Source: Candidatus Bathyarchaeota archaeon (GTDB lineage Archaea > Thermoproteota > Bathyarchaeia > 40CM-2-53-6 > DTGE01). Taken from it: a stretch of DNA of 64,000 nt. A program made the position numbers and the translations under genes. Each line of letters starts with the position of its first letter. The first letter of the stretch is position 1. The notes beneath the pieces were generated by a model. The model was not told the DNA's origin and searched no databases. It saw nothing but the letters and a program-made list of their open reading frames with translations. The DNA lies in contig JAGTRC010000007.1 of assembly GCA_018396725.1 (NCBI GenBank), forward strand, positions 1-64,000, given 5' to 3'. Of the stretch, positions 1-9,341 are shown one piece after another.

Positions 1-2
1 CG

Positions 3-1154
3 GCTCCAACACCGGTAGCAACGCCGACAGCGACGCCAACGTGGACGCCCCCTGGAGGAAAGTACCCGTGGGAAGAGAGGCCCGCGGAATACTACCAACC
101 CATCACTCCGGGATTAGAGGCGCTAAACCTGATCATAGATTACGCTGCCTTCTCCTCGCCGACCATAGAGGCGGGTTTCCTGAAGTCTACAGGGATCAAG
201 AACATTAACGTTGATGTCTACACCGATGAATTAAAAATGTTTGCAAAAATCAAACCCGGGGGACACGGCTACGACCTAATCCACCTGCACTATGTGCCAG
301 ATCCTAAGGACCCGAAGAACAGACCCGGCCTCTGGAAGAGGCAGCAGATAGATCTAGGGGAAGGACCGTTCTTAGAACCGATAGATATGAGGGTGATGTC
401 CAATTTCAAGGACGGCCTCTACCCCAGCGTAGAATTCTGGGAGAAGATATGCAAATGGGACGGTAAATGGTATACTATCCCGCATGAACTATTCATAGAT
501 GCCCCGGCCAGCAACCGAGATTACGTTAGCGACGAAGAAGCGTCTACGATAGAGATGCTTTGGAACCCGAAGTTCAGGAACAGAATCGCTATGCCAGACT
601 TCATAATGTCGGTCGTCGTTGGCGGGATCTACACGGGCGCCAAGTTCCCCTGGAACCAGACCAAAGAAGAATTAGAAAAGACGAAGAAGGCACTACTGGA
701 ACAGAAAAAGTTAGTTAGAGCTTACTGGGCAAGCGCCGGCGATCTGGAGGCCTTATTCGCCGCAAAGGAGGTATACGCTGCTTTCAGCTGGTATGCCTGT
801 GTAGCTAAACTCATTAAAGAAGGCTTCCCAATCAGGTTCATGCCCCCGAAGGAAGGAACCATAGTGGGTGCCTGCCATCACGCGGTCGCTGCCGAATCGA
901 AATATAAGTATGAAGGTACGCTGTGGCTGAACTGGAACCTATCCGCAGAGCGCCAAACTCAAATGTTCAAAGAGGCAGGCTATCCTCCGTCGAGCAGGAA
1001 CCCATATAGGAACAAGGAAGTATTCACCGAAGAGGTCATGGAGCTGTGGCAGATCCCAAGGATAGAGAAGGTATTCAATGAAGGACATTACTACTCGCTC
1101 CCGGATCTAGTCGATGAATACGTGAAGTTATGGGCGGAGGTTAGAGCTGCATAA
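3..1154 (+). CDS. ABC transporter substrate-binding protein, PotD-like (5' end outside window)
   Basis: Extracellular solute-binding protein of the spermidine/putrescine (PotD/PotF) type, which would capture a small, probably cationic or amine-containing solute and deliver it to the membrane permeases. The frame is open from base 3, well upstream of the first internal ATG at 237, so that ATG is not the start and the N-terminus with its signal peptide lies left of the window. The first visible residues form a Thr/Pro/Ala-rich stretch, typical of the linker that tethers archaeal binding proteins to the membrane, followed by the mature domain. A PotA-like ATPase follows in the same direction; two permeases lie further on, on the other strand. 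The substrate cannot be read from sequence. Confidence 0.85.
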   Translation, partial: APTPVATPTATPTWTPPGGKYPWEERPAEYYQPITPGLEALNLIIDYAAFSSPTIEAGFLKSTGIKNINVDVYTDELKMFAKIKPGGHGYDLIHLHYVPDPKDPKNRPGLWKRQQIDLGEGPFLEPIDMRVMSNFKDGLYPSVEFWEKICKWDGKWYTIPHELFIDAPASNRDYVSDEEASTIEMLWNPKFRNRIAMPDFIMSVVVGGIYTGAKFPWNQTKEELEKTKKALLEQKKLVRAYWASAGDLEALFAAKEVYAAFSWYACVAKLIKEGFPIRFMPPKEGTIVGACHHAVAAESKYKYEGTLWLNWNLSAERQTQMFKEAGYPPSSRNPYRNKEVFTEEVMELWQIPRIEKVFNEGHYYSLPDLVDEYVKLWAEVRAA

Positions 1155-1180
1155 AAGCCAAGAAGTATTAACTCCCCATT

Positions 1181-1199
1181 TTTTATTTTAAATATTTTT
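1181..1199 (+). promoter_or_regulatory. AT-rich promoter and T-rich end between binding protein and ATPase
   Basis: A T-run followed by a TATA-like stretch (TTTTATTTTAAATATTTTT) fills the gap just after the binding-protein gene. It could serve both as its T-rich terminator and as the TATA element of the ATPase gene, whose ATG at 1213 lies at a distance compatible with a leaderless or very short-leader transcript. Confidence 0.4.
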
Positions 1200-1212
1200 G
1201 AGTGTTTTAAAA

Positions 1213-2289
1213 ATGGAGTATGATGTAGAGCTGGAAGGTGTGACGAAGGTCTTCGACGGCGTGGTGGCTGTTGATGACGTTACGATGAAGATTGAAAAGG
1301 GAAAGCTCACTTTCTTCCTCGGCCCAAGTGGATGCGGGAAGACGACGCTCCTGAGGCTAATAGGTGGCTTGGAGGAGCCCACCTCAGGCATAATAAAGAT
1401 TAAAGGAGAAGATATGACCAGGGTCCCGGCTTATAGGAGGCCTACCAGAACAGTTTTCCAGGAATGGCTGCTCTTCCCTCACATGTCAGTCTATGATAAT
1501 ATCGCTTACGGACTAAAAATACTGAAAGCCCCTAAAGCTGAAATAGAGAGGCGCGTTAAAGAGGCGCTTGAATTAGTCGGATTAACGGGATACGAGCGTA
1601 GAAGGCCCGATGAGCTCTCAGGCGGAGAGAAACAAAGGGTGGCATTAGCGAGGGCGATGGTATGCAAACCCGAGATCCTCCTTCTAGACGAGCCCATCGG
1701 ATCGCTGGATGCAAAGATGAGAAAACAAATGCAGATAGAATTAAAAAACATTCAAAAAGAGTTGGGGACGACGTTTATCTACGTTACTCACGATCAGGAG
1801 GAAGCCCTAACGATGGCCGACGTCATCGCGGTCATGAATAAGGGAAAAGTAGAGCAAGTTGGAAGCCCGAAAGAGATCTACGATGAGCCAAAAACAAGGT
1901 TTGTAGCGGAGTTCATAGGGGAGACCAATCTGCTACCCTGCCGAGTGGTAGAAGATGGGGAGGGGGTGGTTACAGTCTCATCGGATGGATTAAACATAAC
2001 CGCACGAAAAGTTGAGGGTATATCGTTAGGCGACGAGGCCTTCATTTCCATTAGACCGCGTAAAATTAAGATAAAGGGAGCGGAGGCTTTAGATAACGTC
2101 TATCCAGCGGTGGTCAGAGACGTGATATTTCATGGCGAGGAGATTCGATTCATAGTAGAACTTGAGGATGGGAGGAGATTGAATGTGGTTACGCCACGCA
2201 TAGGAGAATACGAGAAGATGGGCACCGGCCAGAGGATAGAGATAGGGTGGAGCGCAGCCGACAGCATGCTGGTTAAGAAATCCATATAA
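1213..2289 (+). CDS. potA: ABC transporter ATP-binding protein, PotA-like
   Basis: Energises import of the solute bound by the upstream protein. All ATPase motifs are visible: Walker A GPSGCGKTT, Q-loop (QEWLLFPHM), signature LSGGEKQR, Walker B ILLLDEP with the D-loop GSLDAK, and the switch histidine in THDQEEA. A TOBE-type regulatory domain occupies roughly the last 120 residues, as in PotA/MalK/CysA. I chose ATG 1213 (MEYDVELEG) because a TATA-like stretch ends about 14 bases before it; an in-frame TTG at 1198 would add five residues. The gene sits 58 bases after the binding protein. Substrate class (polyamine-like) is inferred from the permeases and binding protein. Confidence 0.9.
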   Translation: MEYDVELEGVTKVFDGVVAVDDVTMKIEKGKLTFFLGPSGCGKTTLLRLIGGLEEPTSGIIKIKGEDMTRVPAYRRPTRTVFQEWLLFPHMSVYDNIAYGLKILKAPKAEIERRVKEALELVGLTGYERRRPDELSGGEKQRVALARAMVCKPEILLLDEPIGSLDAKMRKQMQIELKNIQKELGTTFIYVTHDQEEALTMADVIAVMNKGKVEQVGSPKEIYDEPKTRFVAEFIGETNLLPCRVVEDGEGVVTVSSDGLNITARKVEGISLGDEAFISIRPRKIKIKGAEALDNVYPAVVRDVIFHGEEIRFIVELEDGRRLNVVTPRIGEYEKMGTGQRIEIGWSAADSMLVKKSI

Positions 2290-2321
2290 AAATCCATATT
2301 AATAATCGTCGTTATCTAAGA

Positions 2322-2900
2322 GTGACCTGTATGCTCGAGGGGCTACATAACAGGCTGACCGTCGTCCTAGCCGCCTTAACGCTCCTTCTGGGGCTACTTA
2401 TTATGGTAAGACCATTGGTAGCCTGCTCATTCGGCTGTCCAGTCTCCCGCCCACCATATATACTTGTTATCCATAACCAGCGGGTTATGATGATACCCGT
2501 TGCGACGGTAGTATTCATAGAATTTCTGATTCTGGTATCGGTGTATGCAGCGAGAACCTTATATAAGAAACGTGTAAGGATTAAAGATTATGGAAGAATT
2601 CTGATGGCTCTGGGAATATCAATGGCGCCCCTCTTCACGATAATAGGTTATACCATCGGCATCCTAATTCTAACGAACGGCCCCGCGCTCTATCCCAGGG
2701 TGACCGAGGGATTCTACGGGTTCGGCTATTTATCAGTGTTTAACGGTCTATACGAGTATAATCCATCCCAGGCCAAGATATGGCCCACACCATTAGTATT
2801 TGAAATATCGGGCGCAATCTTCCTTATCGGCCTCATAGTACATGCAGCGATAAGGCGGAGGAAAGAGGAAGACAAATCCGGATCTATCATTAAGCTATAG
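2322..2900 (+). CDS. Hypothetical four-helix membrane protein
   Basis: 192-residue integral membrane protein of no family I recognise. Hydrophobic segments are visible at about residues 12-34, 58-78, 94-118 and 160-180, with a CSFGCP motif just after the first and a charged Arg/Lys/Glu-rich C-terminal tail. It lies 32 bases downstream of the PotA-like ATPase in the same direction, so it is probably co-transcribed and may be an accessory subunit of the importer. GTG 2322 is used; an ATG at 2331 is an equally good start. Confidence 0.6.
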   Translation: MTCMLEGLHNRLTVVLAALTLLLGLLIMVRPLVACSFGCPVSRPPYILVIHNQRVMMIPVATVVFIEFLILVSVYAARTLYKKRVRIKDYGRILMALGISMAPLFTIIGYTIGILILTNGPALYPRVTEGFYGFGYLSVFNGLYEYNPSQAKIWPTPLVFEISGAIFLIGLIVHAAIRRRKEEDKSGSIIKL

Positions 2901-2935
2901 TGGCTCGTTTATGTTTGTTTAACTAAATAAAAGTT

Positions 2936-3733
2936 TTAAAATCGGAACTCCATCCTTTTCGGCAACAATACGACCACTACAATGAATAGAATCGCTACAA
3001 TCCCTATTATCGTCGTCGATATAACGTTCAACTCTGGGAGTGCGCACGTCCACCACATCCCCCACATATAGACTGGTAATGTGGTCGACCCTGGGCCCGA
3101 TGTAAATTCAGCTATAATAAATTCGTTAAACGATAGAAGGAAGCCTATTAGAGCCCCCGATATTATCCCATTTCTTATGAGCGGGAACGTTATCCTTCTA
3201 AAGGTTTGAAGCTCGTTTGCTCCGAGATCGCTCGATGCTTCCTCTAATTTTCTGTTAAATCCCCATAGAGTAGCGCTTATCATAAGGATTGAAAATGGCA
3301 ACGTCACAGCAATATGTCCAAGTATTATGGTCCACATTGAATAGTGGATTTTAAATAACGTATAGAATGTGAGGAGCGATACGGCGTAGAGGATATAGGG
3401 TACTATCAACGGGAGCAGCACGAGAATATTTATGATGGAGCGCGCCCTGAATCTGTACCTCACCAGCCCGAAAGAAGCCAGTGTTCCAAGTATGCATACA
3501 ATTAACCCTGTGACCGCTGCAACTTTAACACTCGTCCATAGAGTCCTCCTTATGTGAGATGATAATGGTCCAGTTGTTATCGTCTCAAACCACTTTAGCG
3601 TGAAGCCCCTCAGGGGGAAAACCGCGTATGGGAAGTCGTTAAATGTAAATAAGATCACTATAGCTATGGGCCCGAACAGGAATATGTAGAATAATGCTGC
3701 GTAGGCTTGGAGCAACCTATCTCTAAGGCTCAT
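2936..3733 (-). CDS. potC: ABC transporter permease, PotC-like
   Basis: One of the two membrane subunits of the importer. It has about six hydrophobic segments and the cytoplasmic EAA loop that contacts the ATPase (EASSDLGANELQTFRRITFP, near residues 180-200), in the position usual for binding-protein-dependent permeases. It is the second gene of a two-gene leftward unit, six bases after the PotB-like gene. The unit converges on the rightward binding protein/ATPase/membrane protein group, so the transporter genes are not one operon. Confidence 0.88.
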   Translation of the reverse strand: MSLRDRLLQAYAALFYIFLFGPIAIVILFTFNDFPYAVFPLRGFTLKWFETITTGPLSSHIRRTLWTSVKVAAVTGLIVCILGTLASFGLVRYRFRARSIINILVLLPLIVPYILYAVSLLTFYTLFKIHYSMWTIILGHIAVTLPFSILMISATLWGFNRKLEEASSDLGANELQTFRRITFPLIRNGIISGALIGFLLSFNEFIIAEFTSGPGSTTLPVYMWGMWWTCALPELNVISTTIIGIVAILFIVVVVLLPKRMEFRF

Positions 3734-3739
3734 TTGGTC

Positions 3740-4630
3740 TCAACCTCTAAATATCTTCTCTAACCCTACGAATTTAATGAAGATTATACAGAGCGTCATT
3801 ACTATTACTAGCATGGTGATCCCTATAGCCGCTCCCAAGGGCCATTGATTAGCCGCTCCGAATTGGACCTCTATCAAATTTGCGAGCAAAAATACATCCT
3901 TTCCGCCTATCAAGACCGGCTCAACGTAAACTCCACAAACAGATATGAAGACGAAGATCGCCCCCGCTAATACCCCCGGCATCGATAAGGGGAGGGTTAC
4001 CTTTAAAAACGTCTTTAATGGCGTAGCCCCTAGATCGGCGGACGCCTCTAGGAGGCGGGGATCGATCCTTTGCATCGAAAGGAATATCGGAAACACCATG
4101 AGCAGAATATAGTTATATATTAACACGATGTATAGTGCTGGTTCGCTGAAGAGGAGGATAGCGAGCGGCTCCTTTATAATCTTCGTGTAGAGTAGGAAAG
4201 AGTTAATAACTCCCTCCGAGCCTAAAAGCACCCTCCACGCGTAAGTTCTACATATTACACCTACTAAGAATGGGAAAACTAGTGATAAGGCCAGTATGGT
4301 CTGCTTATGCCCAGAAACTTTAAACGATAGATAATAAGCAAAAGGATATCCCAATATGAATGTGATGATCGTTATCGTTGCCGCTATCCTTATAGTGCTC
4401 AGCATTATTGAAAATACTTTAGGATAAGTGATAAATGATTTCCAGCTCTCTAAACTCCATGTGGGTATGAGGCTGAGAAATTCCACCCTCCAAAAACTTA
4501 TCCAAAAGAGGATGATAAAGGGAATTATAAAAAATACGGCAAGGTAGCATATGGGAGGTAATGTGAAAAATAATATTTTCACCCTATTACCGATCCTGAG
4601 GCGGTCGATCGCACGTTTTAGATGGCTCAT
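3740..4630 (-). CDS. potB: ABC transporter permease, PotB-like
   Basis: Membrane subunit paired with the PotC-like permease. It shows six hydrophobic segments and an EAA loop (EASADLGATPLKTFLKVTLP). The 296-residue length and long first periplasmic/extracellular loop match PotB/PotH proteins. It is first in the leftward unit; the 150 bases upstream are AT-rich (for example AATAAATATATAAG around 4682-4695) and can hold its promoter. Substrate unknown, probably a polyamine-like or other amine compound. Confidence 0.88.
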   Translation of the reverse strand: MSHLKRAIDRLRIGNRVKILFFTLPPICYLAVFFIIPFIILFWISFWRVEFLSLIPTWSLESWKSFITYPKVFSIMLSTIRIAATITIITFILGYPFAYYLSFKVSGHKQTILALSLVFPFLVGVICRTYAWRVLLGSEGVINSFLLYTKIIKEPLAILLFSEPALYIVLIYNYILLMVFPIFLSMQRIDPRLLEASADLGATPLKTFLKVTLPLSMPGVLAGAIFVFISVCGVYVEPVLIGGKDVFLLANLIEVQFGAANQWPLGAAIGITMLVIVMTLCIIFIKFVGLEKIFRG

Positions 4631-4782
4631 ATGCCTCGGTCACTTTTTGTTCGCTCTTAATGGTCTATTAGTTATCCGGCAATAAATATATAAGTTTAGC
4701 CTATGGTAAGTTAAAGGCCCATCTCAACACATCTGCAATGGAAAGTATACGCTCCTAGCAAAGGCAAGATCTGGGTTGTGGG

Positions 4783-5544
4783 ATGCTGAGGCTGAAAGAG
4801 GTCCACTTCAAGTATCCGGGGGATCCGAGGTTCTAAGGGGTGTGGACCTCTCCGTGGATAGAGGCGAGGGCGTGGCCGTCGTGGGGCCGAACGGATCCGG
4901 TAAGACCGCCCTCCTGATGATAGCGGCGGGCCTCCTGGAGCCTCTGAGGGGAACGGTCCTATTGGACGGGGAGGCCTTGAAGGATCAGCTCCCCCAAGCC
5001 CGGAGGAGGATAGGCCTAGTCTTCCAGGACCCGGACGACCAGATCTTCAACCCGACGGTCCACGATGAGATAGCATATGCGCCCCGCCAAATCCTAAGCC
5101 CGGAGGAGGCTGAGGAGAGGGCCTAGAGGTGGCGGACAGGTTCAACCTTAGAGGCCTCCTGTCCAAGCCCCCGTACAAGCTGAGCATGGGGGAGAAGCGC
5201 ATGGTAACCATAGCCTCCATACTAGCCTACGACCCCGAACTATTAATCCTCGACGAGCCCACCGCAAACCTGAGTTACGCGTCCACGATGGAGGTTAGGC
5301 GCATCGTCGCGGAGGCCAAGGAGAGGGGTAAGGCCGTGCTGGCCGCATCTCACGACCTAGAGTTCGTGGCTGAAACAGCTGACTGCGTCTACGTCCTCCA
5401 CGATGGCTTCATCCAGGGTGGATCTCCGTGGAATCCATGCTATCCAACGAGCACATGATGGAGCTGGCCGGCGTGAACCCGCGGATGATACAAGCCATAA
5501 GGCATATGGGGAAAGCCCCGCCCTACCTAAAGGCTAATATATAA
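4783..5544 (+). pseudogene. ECF-type (CbiO/EcfA-like) ATPase broken by three frameshifts
   Basis: Remnant or misassembled copy of an energy-coupling-factor ATPase of about 254 codons. The intact gene would start at ATG 4783 (MLRLKEVHFKYPGDP); the frame is lost near 4826 (one G missing before GTT CTA). It continues as VLRGVDLSVDRGEG with Walker A GPNGSGKT and Q-loop VFQDPDDQIF. The frame is lost again near 5115 (GCC TAG AGG), then continues EVADRF with signature LSMGEKRM and Walker B LLILDEP. It is lost a third time near 5430 and ends ESMLSNEHMMELAGVNP to the TAA at 5542-5544. Three one-base deletions cancel out, so the stop is back in the frame of the start. No EcfT or S-component gene is nearby. 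Confidence 0.85.
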
Positions 5545-5665
5545 TCCACGGTTGAATCCCTGAACCGCGGATACGTAGTTCGTAGTTTTGCAAACCTTAG
5601 CATAATATTTAATTAATGCCCTACATACCTGGGTGTATTAGTTAAGTGGTTGGGTGGATGGGTTT

Positions 5666-6442
5666 ATGGCGGCCCCTCTTAAAAGTTTTTTAAATGAAGC
5701 TCATAGAATAGTTGAAGCCTCGGAGGTTAAGGGGATCCCTCTGAGAGTTATAGGGGCTGTGGCGATACGTATTCACTGCCCCAATTTCGGGCACCTCCAG
5801 GACGCTCTAGGGAGAGCTTTCTCAGACATAGACTTCGTCTCCTATAGTCGATTTGGAGAAGATATAAAGGAGATTATGAAAAACCTGGGTTACGTATATG
5901 ACGAGGTTATGGCTAAAGTGTTTGAAGTCGAATTCGGCCATGTGAAAAGGATGATTTTCCTAGATGAGGAGAATAAGAGGCATTGCGACGTATTCTTCGA
6001 TAAACTTGAGTTCTCACATGATATTCCATTAGAGGGAAGGATAGAGGTGGACCGCCCAACCATACCCCTGGCTGAACTCCTACTTACTAAGATGCAGATA
6101 GTTAAAATAAATATGAAGGACCTAATCGACGCTGCCATCCTCCTCAGGGAGCACAGCGTGGGAGAAACTGATAGGGAGACCGTGAATGCCAAAATTGTGG
6201 CGGGGCTCTGTGCCAATGATTGGGGGTTATGGAAAACCGTGACGGATAACTTAAGGACGTTAAAGGATATCTCCCCGTCACTAGAGGCCTTGAATGAAAG
6301 GGATAGAGCCGACTTAGCTATCAAGATTGATAGGTTGTTAGGGTACATTGACAGGGAGCCTAAAAGCAGGAAGTGGAAGTTAAGGGCTGCTGTCGGGACT
6401 AGAAAGAAGTGGTATAGGGATGTTGAAGAGGTAAGTAGATAG
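5666..6442 (+). CDS. Nucleotidyltransferase-fold protein, module A copy
   Basis: Protein with the minimal features of the nucleotidyltransferase superfamily, probably near the AbiEii/DUF1814-like branch. A GAVAIR segment stands where the glycine-rich helix N-terminus lies, then SDIDFV supplies the two metal-binding aspartates, and CDVFFD a likely third. The rest is helical (LPLAELLLTKMQIV-like region, then KDLIDAAILL). No cognate partner gene of the toxin-antitoxin kind adjoins it. A clear paralogue lies at 25940-26692, and both copies converge on an APC permease gene. ATG 5666 aligns with the paralogue start; GTG 5654 is an alternative. Function unknown. Confidence 0.65.
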   Translation: MAAPLKSFLNEAHRIVEASEVKGIPLRVIGAVAIRIHCPNFGHLQDALGRAFSDIDFVSYSRFGEDIKEIMKNLGYVYDEVMAKVFEVEFGHVKRMIFLDEENKRHCDVFFDKLEFSHDIPLEGRIEVDRPTIPLAELLLTKMQIVKINMKDLIDAAILLREHSVGETDRETVNAKIVAGLCANDWGLWKTVTDNLRTLKDISPSLEALNERDRADLAIKIDRLLGYIDREPKSRKWKLRAAVGTRKKWYRDVEEVSR

Positions 6443-6492
6443 GTAAAGATGAATTTAATTTAATAAATAAATGTGGGGGTTTCAATTCAGCC

Positions 6493-8115
6493 TTATAGTG
6501 GTGGCACTTCCTTATAGGCTAGTAATATATCCATGCCTTCTTTCCTGAGCCTGTACGCCCTCATAGCTGAGAATATTATTAGACCGCCCAGTATGAAGCT
6601 TATGAACCATCCCACAGTGAGGCCGCTTATGAAGCCTCCAACGGCTGGGAAGAGGTAAGTGGATAGGATCATCCATATCAAGTAGCCCAGAGTTATAGCG
6701 CCTATGATTGAGATGCCCGGCACCCCGCCTACCCTGAAGTTCACCAGCTTAGGCGCCCTCTCAAACTCTTCCTTCCTTAGGAATGGATAGAGTATCGCGG
6801 CGGTCACGGGCACAAGCTGCACAACGGCCACGTAGAGCACGAAGTTAAACTGCACGAATATGACCGTGTAAACGCTGAGGGCTACCCCTATGGCGGCCAG
6901 TATCGCGCTCAGCGTCATGGCTACGATTGGGCTGTGGAGCCTCGGGTGGACGTAGGCTATGGATTCGGGCAGGCTTCTATCGAAGGCCATGGCGAAGAAT
7001 ATTCGGCTGTTATAGAAGAAGTACGTCATGGCCAGGTTGACTAAGGTGTATACGAAGCCCAACATTATCAGGAAGACCGGTATGGGATGAGGCCAAGATA
7101 TATTGGCATAGAAGGTTGAGAAGGGAAGGGCGAATTGATCCGTGTTGTAGTATAGGTATCCCTCAGCAGCCATCCATTCCAGGGACATGAGCCGTGGGTA
7201 TAGCATTACCGCCCCTAATGTGAACACCGCCCAAGTAACTATTAGGGCGCTCCAACCTCCTATGAGGAGGGTTCTAGGCGCCTCTTTTAACTCACCCGCG
7301 AAGAAGTTTGGAATGTAGTAGCCATAGTAGATCCAGAAGCCCATGATCAGCCCCGCCAGGCTCATTACATACCAGGGCGTTGGACCGTATTCCAGGCCGT
7401 ATTGCCGGGCTAACGGGATGATCTTATCGTAGGTCATGCCGATTGGCCCCATGAACTTATTCCAGGCCTCTACGAAGCCCGCGTGATCCACTCTGGCGTA
7501 GGAGATATACATGAGGATCCAGGAGAGCATCCCTAAGAAGAAGCCTAGATTTAGGATGCGAACGATGGTTCTCGTGGGCATGATCATACACACGTAGGTT
7601 ATGACCACGAATATTAGGCCTAGCACTAGAACTCCCGTAGGCGTCGCTACCCACTTAGCCCACTCCAAAGCCGAGGGATTATTGAAGATGGTGCCCCACG
7701 TCCACAGGAAGCTCGGCAGGACCGATGAGGGTATCCAAGCGATTAATGCACCAGCTGTGAGGCTGGTAAACACCGTGAAACTGAAGCTGAAAGCAAATTG
7801 CAAGTAGGGATTTATTGTCCTGCTGCCTAAAACGTAGTCGGCCCCAGACCGGGGATAGATTGATCCTATCTGTGCGTAGGTGGTGGCGTGGACCAGGCAG
7901 AGGAGCATGGATACCGTTAGGACTGCTACGAGGTCGCACCCAGGCCAGAGCCATGGGACCCACGCGTATGGTATTAGGCCTGAGGAGGATAGGCTTATAC
8001 AGTGTACGCCGAATACCATGGCTGAGAATGGCCCAATTATTCGGATGAGACCGGAGGCGCGTCTCACGAAGAGTTTCTTCTCTGACAAGTTTCCTCGTAT
8101 TAATTTTATATACAT
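6493..8115 (-). CDS. APC-family amino acid/amine permease, module A copy
   Basis: Polytopic secondary transporter (about 12 hydrophobic segments) of the amino acid-polyamine-organocation superfamily, expected to import an amino acid or related amine by ion coupling. The opening ASGLIR motif after a short basic N-tail and the cytoplasmic end RKEGMDILLAYKEVPP recur almost unchanged in the second copy at 26794-28404. It converges on the module A nucleotidyltransferase gene with 50 bases between stops. ATG 8115 is taken as start, but a TATATAAAA element overlaps it, so TTG 8088 (MSEKKLFVRR, preceded by CGAGGA) may be the real start. Confidence 0.82.
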   Translation of the reverse strand: MYIKLIRGNLSEKKLFVRRASGLIRIIGPFSAMVFGVHCISLSSSGLIPYAWVPWLWPGCDLVAVLTVSMLLCLVHATTYAQIGSIYPRSGADYVLGSRTINPYLQFAFSFSFTVFTSLTAGALIAWIPSSVLPSFLWTWGTIFNNPSALEWAKWVATPTGVLVLGLIFVVITYVCMIMPTRTIVRILNLGFFLGMLSWILMYISYARVDHAGFVEAWNKFMGPIGMTYDKIIPLARQYGLEYGPTPWYVMSLAGLIMGFWIYYGYYIPNFFAGELKEAPRTLLIGGWSALIVTWAVFTLGAVMLYPRLMSLEWMAAEGYLYYNTDQFALPFSTFYANISWPHPIPVFLIMLGFVYTLVNLAMTYFFYNSRIFFAMAFDRSLPESIAYVHPRLHSPIVAMTLSAILAAIGVALSVYTVIFVQFNFVLYVAVVQLVPVTAAILYPFLRKEEFERAPKLVNFRVGGVPGISIIGAITLGYLIWMILSTYLFPAVGGFISGLTVGWFISFILGGLIIFSAMRAYRLRKEGMDILLAYKEVPPL

Positions 8116-8131
8116 AAGTATTTAAAATTTT
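8104..8131 (-). promoter_or_regulatory. TATA-like promoter of the module A permease
   Basis: Read on the minus strand this holds AATTTTAAATACTTATG followed by TATATAAAA, two overlapping TATA-like elements directly before the permease coding region. The second favours initiation around 8085 and so the internal TTG start at 8088. Confidence 0.4.
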
Positions 8132-8335
8132 GTCATTATTAAGACTTTCCTTAACGCTCCTAACTCTAACCGTAATTATGCAATCATAGTTCGCGTAATT
8201 CGCCTCAGAAATAATGTACTATGCATACGACCTTATTTTAGGCGCCTCTAACCCCCTCCGATCGATTGAAACCTATAGTGGGGCGACGATTATCCTTGGA
8301 GAGACCCATGTTTAATCCTTATCTGTAAGCCGACT

Positions 8336-9289
8336 TTATCCTGTTATGAGCATGTATCCTTTCACAGAGTCTCTATCTAGGTTCACGATTGCACCGTGGA
8401 ATATTCCTTCAGCATATTCACTTCCCGGATTTAGACATAAGGTTCTTCCTATTCTGTCGAAAGCCCTACTTTCATGAATGTGGCCGTGGAGACCTAACAA
8501 GGGTTGATACTTCTCTATAGAATTCCTAACAGCTACACTACCCACCGACTCCATAACTATCTGTCCACCCTCATGGACTATCTGCAATTTATCGTCGAGC
8601 TTGGGTGCCAGATCTAATTTGGATCTATATGGAGGAACGTGGAAGCAGAAGATCGAGTTTCTGACATCTTTAAGCTGGGATGCCATCGCCTCTATCTTTT
8701 CAGCTAATTTATCCTCAGGTATATCCCTGGGGCAATTCCAAGGAGTTATGTTTGAGAAGCCTGTACTTATAATTTCATGATGGTCATCTATGTAGAGTAC
8801 CTTCCCTTCAGGATTTACAGCGAAGTCAGATTCCTCTAAAACTACATCTATCTCGAATCTGTCATCATTACCTGGGAGGAAGAGGAACTTATGCTTACCA
8901 TCCCCGAAATGCTCTTCAGCTAACTTTATCCATTTCCTGATTCTCTCCCTCATAAGCTCGACGAATATGCTGTCTAACTTTGCATCGTCCTTAGAGAGTT
9001 CTTCAAATTCTTCCTTGGTGAGCCTTAAGCTATAGAACCCAACACCGCTTATCTTCGCTTCTAAATCCTCCAGTTCTTTAGGGGTTCTAGCGTTATAATC
9101 CGAGTCGAAGAAGGATGCTTTGTAAGTTCCATCCTCCTCCTGTGTTATCGGAACTATAGCTTTCCCAGTGGTATCTCCCCCGACGATGAGGACATCCGCC
9201 TTATGGATCTTAGCTGCGCTTAAGAACTTCCTAAAGCATACATCAGAGCCGTGGAGATCCGTCGTAAAAAGTACCCGTGTAACCGCCAT
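8336..9289 (-). CDS. Calcineurin-like metallophosphoesterase, module A copy
   Basis: Binuclear metal phosphoesterase. The family motifs run in order: TDLHG (D-x-H) near the N-terminus, GGDTTGK (GD), PGNDD (GND in place of the usual GNH), FHVPPY (H) and LHGHIHES (GHxH). An insert of about 100 residues separates the second and third motifs. No signal peptide or membrane segment is seen, so it acts in the cytoplasm; the substrate is unknown. It resembles the protein at 24956-25906 over its whole length (shared STG.SNITPW.CPRD and CLNPGSEY-type blocks). ATG 9289 (MAVTRVLF) matches the paralogue start; GTG 9298 is possible. Confidence 0.8.
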   Translation of the reverse strand: MAVTRVLFTTDLHGSDVCFRKFLSAAKIHKADVLIVGGDTTGKAIVPITQEEDGTYKASFFDSDYNARTPKELEDLEAKISGVGFYSLRLTKEEFEELSKDDAKLDSIFVELMRERIRKWIKLAEEHFGDGKHKFLFLPGNDDRFEIDVVLEESDFAVNPEGKVLYIDDHHEIISTGFSNITPWNCPRDIPEDKLAEKIEAMASQLKDVRNSIFCFHVPPYRSKLDLAPKLDDKLQIVHEGGQIVMESVGSVAVRNSIEKYQPLLGLHGHIHESRAFDRIGRTLCLNPGSEYAEGIFHGAIVNLDRDSVKGYMLITG

Positions 9290-9341
9290 ATCTATCACAA
9301 TGCTTTGAAATGAATATGAGGTAAAAAACTTTTCTATAGGT

